A stretch of 64,000 nt of DNA from NCBI GenBank assembly GCA_902767225.1, contig CACXGN010000001.1:1-64000 (forward strand). Direction: 5' to 3'. Shown here piece after piece: positions 1 to 8,577 of the stretch (positions are counted from its first letter, which is position 1; the number at the start of each line of letters is the position of its first letter). Position numbers and translations under genes: made by a program. Source of the DNA: an uncultured Eubacteriales bacterium. GTDB lineage: Bacteria; Bacillota; Clostridia; Christensenellales; Borkfalkiaceae. Under the pieces are notes generated by a model. It had not been told where the DNA came from. It saw only the letters and a program-made list of their open reading frames with translations, and made no database searches.

Positions 1-3000
1 ATCGGCGAACATGCATTTATAGGCTGTGCGATTGAAACGGCTACCGTTCCCGCAGAACTTATCGGATACGTTAAAGGAACTTCGCTTGTAACTCTTACTA
101 TAAGCAGCGGAACGGAAATTCCCGCAAACGCCCTTAGCGGAGCAACCGCTTTAACGCAAGTCAATATCCCCGCTACCGTAACAACTATAGGGGCAAACGC
201 GTTCAAGGGCTGCACGGCACTCACTACCGTTTTGTTACCTTCGGCAATAACGTCGATAGGCGAAAGTGCGTTTGAAAACACCGCGCTCACCCAAGTAACC
301 ATACCTGCGTCCGTTAAGACGATAGGAACTAATGCGTTCAAGGGCATTACCGCTCTTACCACCGTTACTTGGAACGCCACTAACTGCACCGCCGCAGGAA
401 CGTCAGACGCGCCTATATTTAACGGCAGCACAAACATAAATAAAGTCACGTTCGGCACGTCTATAACTAATATCCCCGCGTTTGCGTTCAAGGGACTTAG
501 CAAATTAACTTCCGTAACGATACCTGCCACGATCACTACGATAGGCGAAAGCGCGTTCGCAAATACGGGACTTACCGCAATAACCGTTCCCGCTTCCGTA
601 ACGAGTATAGGAGAAAATGCGTTCGGAGCGATAACGGCGCTTACCACCATTAACTGGAACGCAACGAACATATCCACCGCAGGAACGTCGGCAGCGCCCA
701 TATTTAACGGCAGCACGAACGTAAACAAATTAAATATCGCAAGTGCGGTAACTAATATCCCCGCATATGCGTTTAAAGATCTTGGCAAAGTTACGGCGGT
801 AACCTTACCGTCGGGCTTAAAGACGGTCGGAACATATGCGTTCGCAAATACCGGAATCACGAGCGTTACGATAACTTCTTCGATAACGGGCGTTGCGGCT
901 TACGCGTTCGGAAATTGCTCTTCGCTTAAAACCGTAACGATCGAGTCAGGCGCTTCCGGAATCAATGCTAACGCGTTTGCGGGCAGTGCTATAGAAAATG
1001 CGGAAGTTCCCGCAGACTATATAAGTTATATCGCGAACTCTACGGTTAAAAACGTAACCGTAACAAGCGGAACGGCAATCCCCGCAAACGCATTCGATGG
1101 TTGCGCTTCGCTCTCTAGCGTTTCTATACCGGCAAGCGTAACGAGTATCGGAAATTATGCGTTCAAGGGTTGCACGTCGCTTACAAGTATCACTCTTGCA
1201 AACGGAATAACAAGTATCGGAACATATGCTTTCACGGGCTGCACCAAACTTACGAACGTTTCGCTGCCGTCCACTATAAAGACTATCAGCGCTAACATGT
1301 TTAACGGCTGCTCGGCTTTGGTTGAAATAAATATTCCGACAAGTGTAACAAGTATTGCTACCGGAGCGTTTACGGGCTGCACCAAACTTGCCCGCATCAA
1401 ATACGCAGGCACGGCAAGTAAATGGGCAAGCATAAGCGGGCTTTCAAATATTATGGCAAGTGGTAGAATACTTTATTTAAGCGACGCTGCCGTAACGACG
1501 ATAACCATAACCGGAATAACCGAGATAAAAGACTATGCGTTCGCATATCAGACCAAGCTTACTACCGTAAATATCGAAGATTCGATAACCACCATCGGTG
1601 AAAACGCCTTCTTAAACTGCTCGGCACTCACGGCGTTTAATTTAGACGGATTTGCCAAGAGCAAAACAACCGGAAAATCTTCCGGAACAACTAACTGGAT
1701 GGCAATCAAAGGAGGCGCTCCGTCCGTTCCGACGATAACTTCCGCAAGCGAAGATTATACGAAGATTACCGGACTTACCGAGTGGAACGCTATGACGAAC
1801 TACACGAATTCCGTTCTGACCGACGGATTGAGCGTATACTTCAAGGCAAACAGCTTATCTTCCGGTAGCCCGAGAATAGGTTTCAGCTTTGTTTCAAAAG
1901 CTGATGGCTACGGCCCGCAATCGGGACTGTTCAGCGCGATTATAATTCCGTATGGCAACGATTATTACGCATTGTTCTACGCCAACAGCCACGACAATAA
2001 CGGCACTAACATAGGATATAGGAACTTTGACGGAACTAATTTCAGCGGCACGGATTACGGCACCGGCGGATTAAGATGCTATGGCTTTACAAGAGATTCA
2101 AGCATGGGCTTTAAGTTGACCTTCGAAAGAATCGGAAACAAAGCGTATAAAGTGACAATTGCAAACGTGATAGGACTTGTTGCTGCCAACAGTTACACCG
2201 TATACGTTCCGAGTGAATATGTTCCGGATAACGCAATGCTATCCGTTTGGGGTATGGGCAGCGGCAATCAGAACATGTTCGTCAAGGTGGAATATATCGC
2301 AAGCATGACCGGTAACGTAACATTTAAGGCAAATTCGCTTAAAAACACCAGCGCGCTTAAAGCGATAACCGTAAGCGGTTCGATAGAACACTGGCAAACG
2401 ATGACCAAAACTTCGGGCTGGAACACTGGTTCCGGAATTACCAACGTTATTTGTGACGAAGGCACGCTCGACATTAACACCACCTATGCCGTAAAGAACG
2501 GAAAGATCTATATCAAGCCTTCCGATAAGACAATACAACTTATCCAAGATCCGGAGTTCAAAACCGGACTTTCGGTAGGATCGACGACTATGAACGACGC
2601 CTCAATCTACGGAAGACTTGACTACAACGGCAAGGATACCTATTCTAAGTATTACGACTACTGGAAACTTTCTCAATGGCACGCGGCACCGTCTATCGTA
2701 AATACGTCTACCGGTGCGGTAAACGGCACATATACCGTAAGTGGCAACACGCACACCTATTCTAACGACGCAAAGGTAATAAGGGTAAATCAGGATAAGA
2801 AAGAAATCTATCTTGAAATCGATACGAGGAAAGTTCAGGCGTCCGGCGGATCTACAACGTCCGATCACCCGCACCACCTTATCGAAAAAGAATTCAGTTA
2901 TTCGCCCAAGTTCAGCGAACTTAGCGCGTTAAGGTTAAGCTTCAAGTTTAAGGTAGAAAGATTTGACAACGTGGGATATAACGGCGGTCAGGCGGCTCAA

Positions 3001-3414
3001 TGCTCTTGGTATTTCTACCTTACTAACAGCGATCATTCTCAAACGATGTTCTTCGGGTTCAACTGTTACGACAACAGATGGGACTATTACGGAAAGAACC
3101 AAGCCGAAAAGCAAGACAGCGTAAGTTGGGAGCAGAACGTAGGTAACGCAGTCGTCAAGATGGGCAGAGACCGTTGGGCAAACTTCGGCAACAGCAACAG
3201 AGTTTCCGTCGGAACGGAATATACGGTAAGTATCGACGTATTTGCAATGCTCGACGCAGGCTTGAATTTGCTTAAAAACAAGTATTCGCAATACAACGTA
3301 TCGAGAAACGACTTGCACATAGGCAGCTTTAACTGGGGCTGGGAAATGCCTAACATTAAAACTGCTGCGGGAATTGCCATTTCCGATATCAGCGTTCTTG
3401 CAACCTACAAATAA
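1..3414 (+). CDS. BspA-type leucine-rich-repeat surface protein, 5' end missing
   Basis: The frame is open from base 1, so the N-terminus with any signal peptide lies upstream; 1137 residues are visible. Up to about base 1650 it is a run of roughly 23-residue repeats of the form IPASVTSIGxxAFxGCxxL, the BspA/LRR_5 pattern of secreted or surface proteins. Bases about 1800-2330 hold a beta-rich module (LSVYFKANSLSSG...GFSFV, YANSHDNNGTNIGY) that resembles three repeats in the protein at 47101-51198. Bases about 2490-3411 hold a C-terminal domain with HPHHLIEKEFSY, DNRWD and NWGWEMP, shared with the next gene and with the 47101 protein. No LPXTG, SLH or membrane anchor is seen at the C-terminus. 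Binding of host or polymer surfaces is the usual family inference; no specific ligand can be stated. Confidence 0.85.
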   Translation: MGEHAFIGCAIETATVPAELIGYVKGTSLVTLTISSGTEIPANALSGATALTQVNIPATVTTIGANAFKGCTALTTVLLPSAITSIGESAFENTALTQVTIPASVKTIGTNAFKGITALTTVTWNATNCTAAGTSDAPIFNGSTNINKVTFGTSITNIPAFAFKGLSKLTSVTIPATITTIGESAFANTGLTAITVPASVTSIGENAFGAITALTTINWNATNISTAGTSAAPIFNGSTNVNKLNIASAVTNIPAYAFKDLGKVTAVTLPSGLKTVGTYAFANTGITSVTITSSITGVAAYAFGNCSSLKTVTIESGASGINANAFAGSAIENAEVPADYISYIANSTVKNVTVTSGTAIPANAFDGCASLSSVSIPASVTSIGNYAFKGCTSLTSITLANGITSIGTYAFTGCTKLTNVSLPSTIKTISANMFNGCSALVEINIPTSVTSIATGAFTGCTKLARIKYAGTASKWASISGLSNIMASGRILYLSDAAVTTITITGITEIKDYAFAYQTKLTTVNIEDSITTIGENAFLNCSALTAFNLDGFAKSKTTGKSSGTTNWMAIKGGAPSVPTITSASEDYTKITGLTEWNAMTNYTNSVLTDGLSVYFKANSLSSGSPRIGFSFVSKADGYGPQSGLFSAIIIPYGNDYYALFYANSHDNNGTNIGYRNFDGTNFSGTDYGTGGLRCYGFTRDSSMGFKLTFERIGNKAYKVTIANVIGLVAANSYTVYVPSEYVPDNAMLSVWGMGSGNQNMFVKVEYIASMTGNVTFKANSLKNTSALKAITVSGSIEHWQTMTKTSGWNTGSGITNVICDEGTLDINTTYAVKNGKIYIKPSDKTIQLIQDPEFKTGLSVGSTTMNDASIYGRLDYNGKDTYSKYYDYWKLSQWHAAPSIVNTSTGAVNGTYTVSGNTHTYSNDAKVIRVNQDKKEIYLEIDTRKVQASGGSTTSDHPHHLIEKEFSYSPKFSELSALRLSFKFKVERFDNVGYNGGQAAQCSWYFYLTNSDHSQTMFFGFNCYDNRWDYYGKNQAEKQDSVSWEQNVGNAVVKMGRDRWANFGNSNRVSVGTEYTVSIDVFAMLDAGLNLLKNKYSQYNVSRNDLHIGSFNWGWEMPNIKTAAGIAISDISVLATYK

Positions 3415-3426
3415 AAAACTAAAAGG

Positions 3427-3454
3427 AAAAGGCCCGAAAGGGTCTTTTCTTTTT
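3427..3454 (+). terminator. intrinsic terminator of the LRR gene
   Basis: Hairpin AAAAGGCCC/GGGTCTTTT with a GAAA loop followed by a T-rich run, 12 bases after the stop codon. Confidence 0.75.
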
Positions 3455-3535
3455 GCAAACGGATAATATAGCCCCGTTGTTGACAGTAAACGTATTTTTT
3501 GATAAAATGTGTTTATAAAAATAAGAGTAATAAAT

Positions 3536-5239
3536 ATGAAAAAAAGTTTAATTAAAATTTTAGCGATAATATGTTTTTCGGTTTTACTATTGACGGGGCT
3601 TTTTGCCTGTGTCGATAAATCGAAAGCCGAACTTCTTTTGTCGGACGGAATAACGATCGACGGCACTACCGCGCGAATTTCCGTATCGAACGCCACGGAA
3701 GAATTTTTGTTTAACGAAAATATTAAAGTAAGCGAATATGCGGAGTTTACTCTTTCGTATGACGAAGAAGGGGAAGACAAAGTTGAAGGCGAAAAAGTTT
3801 TACTAAACGTCGGCGATAACGCCTTTTATTTGACCGTTAAATCGGGCGACGGAAAAAACGTCAACGTATATTCACTCAATATTCATAGAAGGCAGATATT
3901 TACGGTATCGTTTGAAACGGGTATAAATGAAGTTATAGAAAGCCAAACCGTTGAAGAAGATTCTTGTGCCGAAGAGCCTAAAACCTTAACCCGCGCGGGT
4001 TACGACTTTGCTTGGGATTACGATTTTTCAAAGGGGATAACGAGCGACATTACCGTGTCCGCAGTATGGACGGCGAGAACTGATACGCCATATAAGGCGG
4101 AATATTATTTCAAAGAAGACGAAAATACGCTAAGCCTTGAAAAAGAAGAAAACTTTGTCGGCACCACCGATACTCTCGCGGAGATAGAAATTTCCGATTA
4201 CGACGGGTATACGTTTATGCCGTTAGAGAGCGAAAGAACGGGTAACATCGACGGAGACGGTGGCAGAGTTCTTAAAATGGTTTACTGGAAAGACGAGTTG
4301 ACCAAATTCACCCACGAAGGCAAGATTTACGACGTTGTAGGCGAAAACAAGATAGAACTTATTTCCGACAAAGACTTTTCCACCGGCATAAACGTTTTAG
4401 GGCTTTATCCGAGTGAAACGGGCAGAACGGTTATGGGAAGGCTTGACTACGAAGGTACTGCGGAAGACAATTCGAATATCGATCCGTGGACATACGCGCA
4501 ATGGTATGCAACTCCTTCCATAATAAACCTTGAAGACGGAAGCCTTAACGGAACGTATCGCGAAGACGGTGACTATATCTATTATGAAAACGATTGCAAA
4601 ACGATAAGAATAAACAAGTCTGAAAATGAAGTTTATCTTGGGCTTGACGCGACAAAAATAGACAGTCAATACATCTTAAATATCGAGTGGCCGCACGCGC
4701 TTATGGAAAAAGAATTTTCCTATTCGCCGAGATTTTCCGAACTTGAATCTATGCAGGCAAGCATGAATTTCTGCGTGGAAAACTATCATAAAGATTACGG
4801 AACGGCAGTTCAGGTTACTTGGTGGTTCTTTGTTACGGATAGGGATTACGACGAAGACGACGGCACAAACGATTGCTGGCTTGGGTTTACTCTGTTCGAT
4901 AGTCGTTGGGATAAAGAAAGGGTAACTAGGGAAGAGACCGAAATGAAACTTTCTTGGGAGCAAAACACCAAAGACGCAACCGTAAAGGTAGCGAGAAGTT
5001 ATTATAGCGACGTGCTTGCATACCAGACCGAAGTCGGAAAAGAATATACCGTTTCTTTCGACATAAAAGAACTTTTCGGTGTTGCGATAAAAGCGCTACG
5101 CGGCAAGTATCCGAACTTTAACGTCGATCCCGAAAATTTCAGAATATTAAACTTTAATATCGGTTGGGAAATGCCTTTCTTTGAAGGGCAGGTAGGCGTA
5201 AGAGTTTCCGATATAAGCCTTGTTGCCGAAACAAAATAA
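3536..5239 (+). CDS. lipoprotein with cadherin-like, InlB-type repeat and shared C-terminal domain
   Basis: I place the start at the ATG before KKSLIKIL; an upstream in-frame ATG at 3509 would put nine extra residues before the signal peptide. The N-terminus is a lipoprotein signal ending in LTGLFAC, so Cys is probably lipidated. Residues about 30-110 look like a cadherin-like beta-sandwich. About 115-175 is an InlB B-repeat/Listeria-Bacteroides repeat (FTVSFETG...AGYDF...VSAVW). The last about 300 residues repeat the C-terminal domain of the preceding LRR protein, including GRLDYEG, WPHALMEKEFSY, DSRWD and NIGWEMP. The pair is probably co-inherited as extracellular binding proteins. There is a terminator between them and the ribosome binding site is weak. 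Enzymatic function is not evident. Confidence 0.8.
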   Translation: MKKSLIKILAIICFSVLLLTGLFACVDKSKAELLLSDGITIDGTTARISVSNATEEFLFNENIKVSEYAEFTLSYDEEGEDKVEGEKVLLNVGDNAFYLTVKSGDGKNVNVYSLNIHRRQIFTVSFETGINEVIESQTVEEDSCAEEPKTLTRAGYDFAWDYDFSKGITSDITVSAVWTARTDTPYKAEYYFKEDENTLSLEKEENFVGTTDTLAEIEISDYDGYTFMPLESERTGNIDGDGGRVLKMVYWKDELTKFTHEGKIYDVVGENKIELISDKDFSTGINVLGLYPSETGRTVMGRLDYEGTAEDNSNIDPWTYAQWYATPSIINLEDGSLNGTYREDGDYIYYENDCKTIRINKSENEVYLGLDATKIDSQYILNIEWPHALMEKEFSYSPRFSELESMQASMNFCVENYHKDYGTAVQVTWWFFVTDRDYDEDDGTNDCWLGFTLFDSRWDKERVTREETEMKLSWEQNTKDATVKVARSYYSDVLAYQTEVGKEYTVSFDIKELFGVAIKALRGKYPNFNVDPENFRILNFNIGWEMPFFEGQVGVRVSDISLVAETK

Positions 5240-5251
5240 ACAGATAAAAAT

Positions 5252-5281
5252 CGCCCCGCGCGGAGATCTCCGCGCGGGGCG
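5252..5281. terminator. bidirectional terminator, perfect 30-bp palindrome
   Basis: A perfect GC-rich palindrome (arms CGCCCCGCGCGGAGA) sits between convergent genes, with AAAAAT before it and TTTTATTTT after it, so it can end transcription from both sides. Confidence 0.85.
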
Positions 5282-5298
5282 AGTTTTATTTTAAATAG

Positions 5299-5811
5299 TT
5301 AAATATCTTTTTTAATGTATTCGTCCACGATTTTGCGAAGTCTAAACTTAAAACAAATCGGGATTGCGACTATTACGCCGACTGCCGCCTGCAACGCCTC
5401 TAACGGAAGTTTTGCGATAGACGCCTCTAACGTTTTATAAAAAACAGCGCCTAAAAACGTGTATCCTAATGCCATTATGATTATTCCTATCGCGCAACCG
5501 ATAATAGAAGAGATCAGCGGCTTATTTTTCATTATATAATGTGAAAAGACGGAAATAATAATCACTTGCACCGTTCGGACGATAATAGTCGTGATCATTG
5601 CTGCTGGGTAGAAAAATAAATCTCCCAAAAATGCGCCGACTCCGCCCGCGACTACTGCTAAAACGGGGTTTAACAAAATTCCCGCAAGGCAAACCGCAAT
5701 ATCGGTAAGGTATAAAGTGGCAAACCCGACCGGCACGCCGAAAGAACTGAACAATATATTTATCGCCATTATTATTGCGGCAAAAGTTATTTGACGGACG
5801 GAAAAACTCAA
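5299..5811 (-). CDS. ECF transporter S component (substrate-binding membrane subunit)
   Basis: A 170-residue, almost wholly hydrophobic protein with about six membrane segments and the signature GGVGAFLGDLFFYP typical of the ECF S-component family that includes HmpT and PdxU-type vitamin transporters. It would deliver a vitamin or precursor to a shared EcfA-EcfA'-EcfT module encoded elsewhere. It starts at TTG, chosen because AAGGAG lies six bases upstream and no ATG fits. It is divergent from a MocR/PdxR-like regulator, and MocR regulators next to S components commonly govern vitamin B6 uptake, so pyridoxine or pyridoxal is my inferred substrate. The sequence alone does not fix the substrate; thiamin precursor is an alternative. 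Confidence 0.8.
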   Translation of the reverse strand: MSFSVRQITFAAIIMAINILFSSFGVPVGFATLYLTDIAVCLAGILLNPVLAVVAGGVGAFLGDLFFYPAAMITTIIVRTVQVIIISVFSHYIMKNKPLISSIIGCAIGIIIMALGYTFLGAVFYKTLEASIAKLPLEALQAAVGVIVAIPICFKFRLRKIVDEYIKKDI

Positions 5812-5822
5812 AATTAAACTCC

Positions 5823-5874
5823 TTGACTAATTTACCGCTTTATAATATAATAATTTTTGATATTATTCAATATC
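5823..5874. promoter_or_regulatory. face-to-face promoters and candidate MocR operator
   Basis: Plus strand: TTGACT (5823-5828), 17-base spacer, TATAAT (5846-5851) toward the MocR gene. Minus strand: TTGAAT (5870-5865), 17-base spacer, TATTAT (5847-5842) toward the S-component gene. The -10 boxes overlap. A perfect inverted repeat GATATT-ATTC-AATATC (5859-5874) covers the minus-strand -35 box and is the best candidate regulator site. Spacings are seen; protein binding is inference. Confidence 0.6.
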
Positions 5875-5909
5875 CAAAAATGGAAAATTTTATATAACCA
5901 GATTTTATT

Positions 5910-6971
5910 ATGAAAAACAAAAAAGATAAGCCGTTATACGAAAAATTATATGAGACGATCAAAGACGGAATAATCTCCGGAAAAATAAAAGAAGGGGATA
6001 AACTGCCGTCTAAAAGGGCGTTTGCGGACTTAAACGGGGTAAGCGTTATCACGGCAAGCGGCGCATACGGGCTTTTGATCGACGAAGGATACGTTTATGC
6101 AAAAGAGCGTAGCGGATATTTCGTGGGCTCGGGCTCGGATAAAAAGGCAAATTATAAATACGGCGACGGCGAAAAAATCGAAGATTTTGCCGAAAGCGTC
6201 GATTTTAAATTTTCGGCGTTTTCAAAAATAATGAGAAAGGTCATAACCGAATATGACAGAGCGCTTTTAGTAAAGCCCCCCGCCTTCGGAGTGACGAGGC
6301 TTAGAAAGGCGATAGCCGGCTATTTATACAGATACCGAAAAATGGACGTAAACTTTGAAAATATCATAATCGGTTCTGGTTCAGAGTATTTTTACGGCAT
6401 GATAGTGGCGCTTTTAGGCAGAGAAAGAACTTACGGAATAGAAAGCCCGTCTTACGAAAAAATTAAACTTGCGATAAACGCAAGCGGCGGAAAGACAGAA
6501 GGCCTTAAAATGGGTGAAAACGGGATACTGACAGAAGAACTTGAAAAAACTTCGGCAACCGTTCTGCACGTTACGCCCTTTAACAGTTACCCTACGGGCG
6601 TTACCGCGAACCACACTAAAAGGAAGGAATACGTAACTTGGGCAAAAAAGAAAAACGGATTTATCGTTGAAGACGATATAGACTCCGAATTTGCCGTCGG
6701 CACAAAGCCCGTAGACACGGTTTTTTTCTTAGCGAACGGCGAAAACGTGATTTACCTTAACACTTTTTCTAAAAGTCTTGCGCCGTCAATGAGAATGGGA
6801 TATATGATACTTCCCGATTCTCTCGTTAAAGAATATAAAGAAAAACTCGGCTTTTACTCGTGCACCGTTCCCGCGTTCGATCAATACGTTTTGGCGGAAT
6901 ATATCGACGGCGGATATTTTGAAAGGCACTTAAATAGAATAAGAAGAAAAATCAAAGAAAAAAAGGATTAA
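5910..6971 (+). CDS. MocR/GabR-family regulator, C-terminally truncated
   Basis: Residues 1-75 form a GntR winged helix (LYEKLYETIKDGIISGKI, KLPSKRAFADLNGVS). A linker follows, then a fold-type I aminotransferase-like domain with the PLP-lysine motif NTFSKSLAPSMRMGY near residue 295. The protein stops at 353 residues, immediately after HLNRIRRKIKEKKD, where full-length relatives of about 450-480 residues continue into the small C-terminal subdomain that holds the substrate-carboxylate arginine. No remnant follows: a terminator begins two bases after the last lysine codons and plsX lies beyond. DNA binding may persist while effector sensing is impaired. The divergent ECF S component suggests a PdxR-like role in vitamin B6 homeostasis (inference). 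Confidence 0.8.
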   Translation: MKNKKDKPLYEKLYETIKDGIISGKIKEGDKLPSKRAFADLNGVSVITASGAYGLLIDEGYVYAKERSGYFVGSGSDKKANYKYGDGEKIEDFAESVDFKFSAFSKIMRKVITEYDRALLVKPPAFGVTRLRKAIAGYLYRYRKMDVNFENIIIGSGSEYFYGMIVALLGRERTYGIESPSYEKIKLAINASGGKTEGLKMGENGILTEELEKTSATVLHVTPFNSYPTGVTANHTKRKEYVTWAKKKNGFIVEDDIDSEFAVGTKPVDTVFFLANGENVIYLNTFSKSLAPSMRMGYMILPDSLVKEYKEKLGFYSCTVPAFDQYVLAEYIDGGYFERHLNRIRRKIKEKKD

Positions 6972-6972
6972 A

Positions 6973-7000
6973 AAAAGGCGTTACTTTCGTAACGCCTTTT
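6973..7000. terminator. bidirectional intrinsic terminator
   Basis: AAAAGGCGTTAC, TTTC loop, GTAACGCCTTTT, located between convergent MocR and plsX genes. Confidence 0.85.
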
Positions 7001-7011
7001 CAGTTTAATTA

Positions 7012-8016
7012 TTAAACGTTTTGCATTGCGGTTGCGATGGCTTGTCTTAAATTGTTCTTTTCCATTTTGTAAGCTTGCAAAACGCAGTTTTTAACGGCGG
7101 TTTCGTTGCTGCTGCCGTGCCCTTTAACGACGGTTTTTGCCGTGCCGAGCAATACCGCGCCGCCGTAGTTATTATAATCCATCAGGTCTTTGACCTTATA
7201 CAGGTCTTTTTTGATAAACAACGCACCTATCTTGGTTTTAAGGTTTTTAACTAGCGCCTTTTTTACGAGTTTCATCGTTTCGAGTGCCGCCCCTTCGGTC
7301 GCTTTTATCAATATGTTGCCCGAAAATCCGTCCGTAACGACTAGATCGGCATTGCCCTTTAATAGTTCCCTTGCTTCGATATTTCCGGTAAAGTTAATAT
7401 TTTTCATTTCCTTTAAGATAGCGTATGTCTCTTTTCTTAAAGCGTCGCCTTTCTCTTCTTCCGTTCCTATGTTGGAAAGAGCGACTCTCGGATTTTCTAT
7501 CCCGAAAGCGGCGTGAAGATAAAGGCTGCCCATAACCGCAAATTGTGAAAGTTGCAAAGCGTCGCAATCGGTGTTAGCCCCGCAGTCGCAAACACCTATG
7601 ATTCCGCCGCTTGTCGTCGGAAGTATGGGGCAAAGTCCGGGGCGTTTAACCCCCTTTATTCTGCCTATTTTCAAAACGGCTGCGGCAAGGATAGCGCCGG
7701 TAGAGCCCGTGCTTACCATTGCGTTGATATCGTCCGAAGATTTTAGCAGTTCGACCGCCTTCATCAAAGAACTGTCTTTTTTGGTTCTTATGGCGTCAGT
7801 CGGCTTTTCGTTGCAATCGATAACTTCCGAAGCGTGCAATATAGAAAGCCTTGATTTATCGAAAGAAAGGTTTTCAAGTTCTTTATTTATCGTCTTTTCG
7901 TCACCGACCAAAATTACTTCCAGATCCGAAAGTTCTTTAAGCGCTTCCACCGCGCCTTTTACGGTTGCATAAGGGCTGTTGTCTCCGCCGAATGCGTCGA
8001 CTGCTACTTTGATCAT
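7012..8016 (-). CDS. plsX: phosphate acyltransferase PlsX
   Basis: PlsX converts acyl-ACP and phosphate to acyl-phosphate, the acyl donor for PlsY in phosphatidic acid synthesis; it is a peripheral membrane enzyme. The 334-residue product begins IKVAVDAFGGDNSP, the family N-terminal signature, and has MVSTGSTGA and GVCDCGANTDC in the usual order. The start at 8016 is preceded by AAAGGAGAAC at proper distance; an upstream in-frame ATG at 8055 would add 13 atypical residues. It is a single gene here, without the fabD/acpP/rnc neighbours common in other Firmicutes. Confidence 0.95.
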   Translation of the reverse strand: MIKVAVDAFGGDNSPYATVKGAVEALKELSDLEVILVGDEKTINKELENLSFDKSRLSILHASEVIDCNEKPTDAIRTKKDSSLMKAVELLKSSDDINAMVSTGSTGAILAAAVLKIGRIKGVKRPGLCPILPTTSGGIIGVCDCGANTDCDALQLSQFAVMGSLYLHAAFGIENPRVALSNIGTEEEKGDALRKETYAILKEMKNINFTGNIEARELLKGNADLVVTDGFSGNILIKATEGAALETMKLVKKALVKNLKTKIGALFIKKDLYKVKDLMDYNNYGGAVLLGTAKTVVKGHGSSNETAVKNCVLQAYKMEKNNLRQAIATAMQNV

Positions 8017-8123
8017 ATATGTTCTCCTTTTGTTTCCCTTATAGTTTAACATCATATGAAAAAGTAGTCAATTATCGAGTAGAAATTTTTAAAAATAGTA
8101 TAGTTTACTTCAAATTGTATATT

Positions 8124-8426
8124 TTACTTTAATTTTGCATTGTCTTTTAATACGGATTTTAAAATTCTGTCGTGATTTTCCATAGTGCCGAGCATTTTGC
8201 TCTGCAAGGGCGGCTGTTTTTGTGGGGCGGGGCTTTCGATTTTTTCTTTTTCGGGCTGACCGCCTTTCGGCAAAAGGTTTTGCAAAAAAGAAAGCCCGCC
8301 GAATCCGCCCTTTCCGCCTTCCGAATTTTGCCCGTTTAATGGCTTTTCGTCGTCTTTATTTGCGGCATTTTTTTTATAATAATCGTAAAACGAGTTTAAA
8401 AGTTTAAAAATTCCCGATTTATCCAT
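8124..8426 (-). CDS. small hydrophilic protein of unknown function
   Basis: A 100-residue protein with a Gly/Pro/Gln-rich middle (GGKGGFGGLSFLQNLLPKGGQ) and charged ends. There is no signal peptide, membrane segment or domain I can name. It is supported as a gene by GGAGGATTG upstream of the ATG and by codon use like that of its neighbours. It lies upstream of plsX on the same strand with a 107-base gap. The composition suggests a flexible protein, for instance an adaptor, but no role can be assigned. Confidence 0.55.
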   Translation of the reverse strand: MDKSGIFKLLNSFYDYYKKNAANKDDEKPLNGQNSEGGKGGFGGLSFLQNLLPKGGQPEKEKIESPAPQKQPPLQSKMLGTMENHDRILKSVLKDNAKLK

Positions 8427-8476
8427 AATTTGTCAATCCTCCTACCTAAAAAAAGACGGAAAAATTTAAAAAATAA

Positions 8477-8505
8477 TTGCCAAAGAAATCAATATAGTAT
8501 ATAAT
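8477..8505 (+). promoter_or_regulatory. sigma-A-type promoter of the 8578 lipoprotein gene
   Basis: TTGCCA (8477-8482), exact 17-base spacer, TATAAT (8500-8505); transcription would begin about 65 bases before the start codon. Confidence 0.7.
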
Positions 8506-8541
8506 ATATGATACTTATAACTATAAATATGCATTGGGGAA

Positions 8542-8563
8542 GGAAAGGGTTTTAAGCCTTTCC
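8542..8563 (+). promoter_or_regulatory. 5'-UTR hairpin before the lipoprotein start
   Basis: GGAAAGG/CCTTTCC with an eight-base loop, ending 14 bases before the ATG and just ahead of the weak ribosome binding region GCGGGGTAA. It could influence translation; no T-run follows, so it is not a terminator. Confidence 0.4.
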
Positions 8564-8577
8564 CAAGCGGGGTAAAC

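Noticed and set aside
1..1650. Regularly spaced DNA repeats (for example around 371-436 and 655-720) that could suggest a CRISPR or tandem array
   Set aside because: They encode in-frame leucine-rich repeats of one large protein; no uniform spacers or palindromic repeat units.
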